A stretch of DNA of 7,184 nt from Clostridium sp. (lineage in GTDB: Bacteria; Bacillota; Clostridia; Lachnospirales; Lachnospiraceae), in the NCBI GenBank assembly GCA_004554205.1, contig SFNH01000094.1:1-7184 (forward strand), given 5' to 3'. Below the pieces are notes generated by a model. It did no database searches. It saw nothing but the letters and a program-made list of their open reading frames with translations, and was not told the origin of the DNA. Positions 6,718 through 7,184 of this stretch are shown here, piece after piece (position 1 is the stretch's first letter; every line of letters starts with the position of its first letter). A program made the position numbers and the translations under genes.

Positions 6718-6723
6718 CCTCCT
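6718..6723 (-). promoter_or_regulatory. Ribosome binding site that decides the regulator start
   Basis: AGGAGG on the minus strand inside a long purine run (6712-6725), six bases before the ATG at 6711. The upstream in-frame TTG and ATG have no comparable site. Confidence 0.75.
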
Positions 6724-6813
6724 CTCAGAGCATCCTGTCGTCATTTTGCACGTCCATTCGGTGTTCAATGATTATTTGATTGGTGATTTTTCTGTTTTAT
6801 CTGGTTCTATACT

Positions 6814-6837
6814 ATCATATCATACGATGTTTGTAAA
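6814..6837 (-). promoter_or_regulatory. Candidate operon promoter (extended -10) and possible operator
   Basis: On the minus strand TGATATGAT (6822-6814) is a good extended -10: a TG pair, one base, then TATGAT (five of six matches to TATAAT). A start near 6807 would give a leader of about 95 bases before the regulator. A TTTACA at 6837-6832 resembles a -35 but lies 12 bases from this -10; paired at 17 bases it gives the weaker TAGTAT (6814-6809). The repeated TATGA units and an imperfect dyad across 6809-6828 (seven of ten positions match) make this a reasonable place for regulator binding. It lies in the only long non-coding gap, just before the operon. The exact boxes are uncertain. Confidence 0.45.
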
Positions 6838-6932
6838 TAGAGTTTTCACAATTTACTTAATTTTTTTCGTCCTGATTCGCACTTTATCGTTATTTTTGCC
6901 CGTTTTCCTGCAAAATCCCCTATAAATTCATC

Positions 6933-6958
6933 ATACCTTTCAGTGAAAGCGCAGGTAT
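6933..6958. repeat. Short inverted repeat with nested arms downstream of the membrane-protein remnant
   Basis: ATACCT (6933-6938) and AGGTAT (6953-6958) are exact inverted repeats, and inside them TTTC/GAAA (6938-6941 and 6945-6948) can pair around AGT; the two pairings share base 6938, so they are partly alternative. It lies five bases past the remnant's stop. Without a following T-run in the minus direction it is a poor terminator; it may be a weak 3'-end structure or a protein-binding dyad. Confidence 0.35.
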
Positions 6959-6962
6959 AATA

Positions 6963-7169
6963 TCATTCATTGGCCGACCTCCCGCTTACAGACTCTCGAT
7001 ACCTCAAATTCTCAGTCCTTATAATGCAGCCTTCCTGGACTGCTGCAAATGTAGCGACAGCGCAAAGCGCAGCCGCGCTGTATTTCAGATCAACAATGTT
7101 TAATGTCAACGGAAGAATGAACAGCAAAAACCCGGTAACCTTATTCTTAACTTCCAGAAATTTTTCCAC
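6963..7169 (-). pseudogene. C-terminal remnant of a membrane protein, possibly a CDP-alcohol phosphatidyltransferase
   Basis: An open stretch of 68 codons on the minus strand encoding a hydrophobic segment (about residues 10-30, GFLLFILPLTLNIVDLKYS), a second one (33-45, AALCAVATFAAVQ) and a polar tail. From memory the pattern KVTGFLLF.LPLTL...KYSA....ATFAA.QEG..IRT resembles the end of clostridial CDP-alcohol phosphatidyltransferases, which make phospholipid head groups; this was not searched. The frame begins at a GTG immediately after an in-frame TGA (7170-7172), with no ribosome binding site before it, so it is not a credible intact start. Either a frameshift or nonsense mutation has broken a longer gene running in from beyond 7184, or only a fragment remains. 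A plus-strand frame over the same bases looks less protein-like. Family call is tentative. Confidence 0.4.
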
Positions 7170-7184
7170 TCAAATGTAAAGATT

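Larger units (their letters stand above)
6712..6962. other. Non-coding AT-rich intergenic region upstream of the operon
   Basis: About 250 bases with no supported gene on either strand and clearly lower GC than the flanking genes. It contains the regulator's leader and ribosome binding site, the candidate promoter, and a small inverted repeat at 6933-6958. I see no riboswitch, T-box or tRNA-like fold, and no clear terminator for the gene remnant to the right. Confidence 0.6.

Noticed and set aside
6956..6961. Perfect TATAAT on the plus strand
   Set aside because: No acceptable -35 at 16-18 bases, no TG extension, and no plus-strand gene follows.
6970..7179. Plus-strand frame of 69 codons over the membrane-protein remnant
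   Set aside because: It starts at TTG with no ribosome binding site, and the opposite strand reads as a much better membrane protein.
1..7184. CRISPR, insertion sequence, tRNA or defence system
   Set aside because: No regularly spaced repeats, transposase motifs, tRNA-like folds or nuclease/toxin genes were seen; the genes are all explained as sugar transport and metabolism apart from the remnant at the right end.

Overview
This window most likely comes from a gut-type Firmicute of the class Clostridia, probably Lachnospiraceae. The reasons are strong AGGAGG ribosome binding sites before every gene, moderately GC-rich coding sequence with AT-rich intergenic DNA, a sugar-binding lipoprotein with an Ala/Thr/Glu-rich linker, and a transketolase split into two genes. 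Family placement is inference from style and was not searched.

Every convincing gene lies on the minus strand, so transcription runs from high to low coordinates. Positions 6004 to 3 form one tightly packed block that looks like a single operon. In order of transcription it holds a GntR/FCD regulator (6711-6004), a sugar ABC substrate-binding lipoprotein (6007-4676), two CUT1-type permeases (4580-3714 and 3710-2874), transketolase N-terminal subunit (2831-2034), transketolase C-terminal subunit (2029-1103), a small cupin protein (1067-672) and a transaldolase (656-3). The operon may continue past position 1. Three junctions carry the downstream ribosome binding site inside the last codons of the upstream gene and are separated by only -4 to 4 bases (regulator/binding protein, permease/permease, transketolase N/C). 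The transaldolase site also touches the upstream stop codon. The 95-base gap between the binding protein and the first permease holds a 9-bp GC-rich hairpin, a usual place for an element that raises binding-protein expression above that of the permeases.

The likely job is uptake of a sugar or sugar derivative followed by carbon-skeleton rearrangement. The lipoprotein captures the substrate, the two permeases import it using an ATPase encoded elsewhere, and transketolase plus transaldolase exchange two- and three-carbon units to feed glycolysis. The cupin may act on a sugar intermediate. No kinase, glycosidase or transport ATPase is present, and the substrate cannot be read from the sequence. 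The FCD regulator, first in the operon, probably senses a small acid or sugar metabolite and controls its own operon.

The right end (6712-7184) is an AT-rich leader and promoter region, then the apparent C-terminal remnant of a membrane protein (6963-7169) whose frame is closed by a stop just upstream. I see no RNA genes, insertion sequences or CRISPR. The window is mainly an accessory carbohydrate operon; its least explained parts are the cupin, the substrate, and the hairpin between binding protein and permeases.
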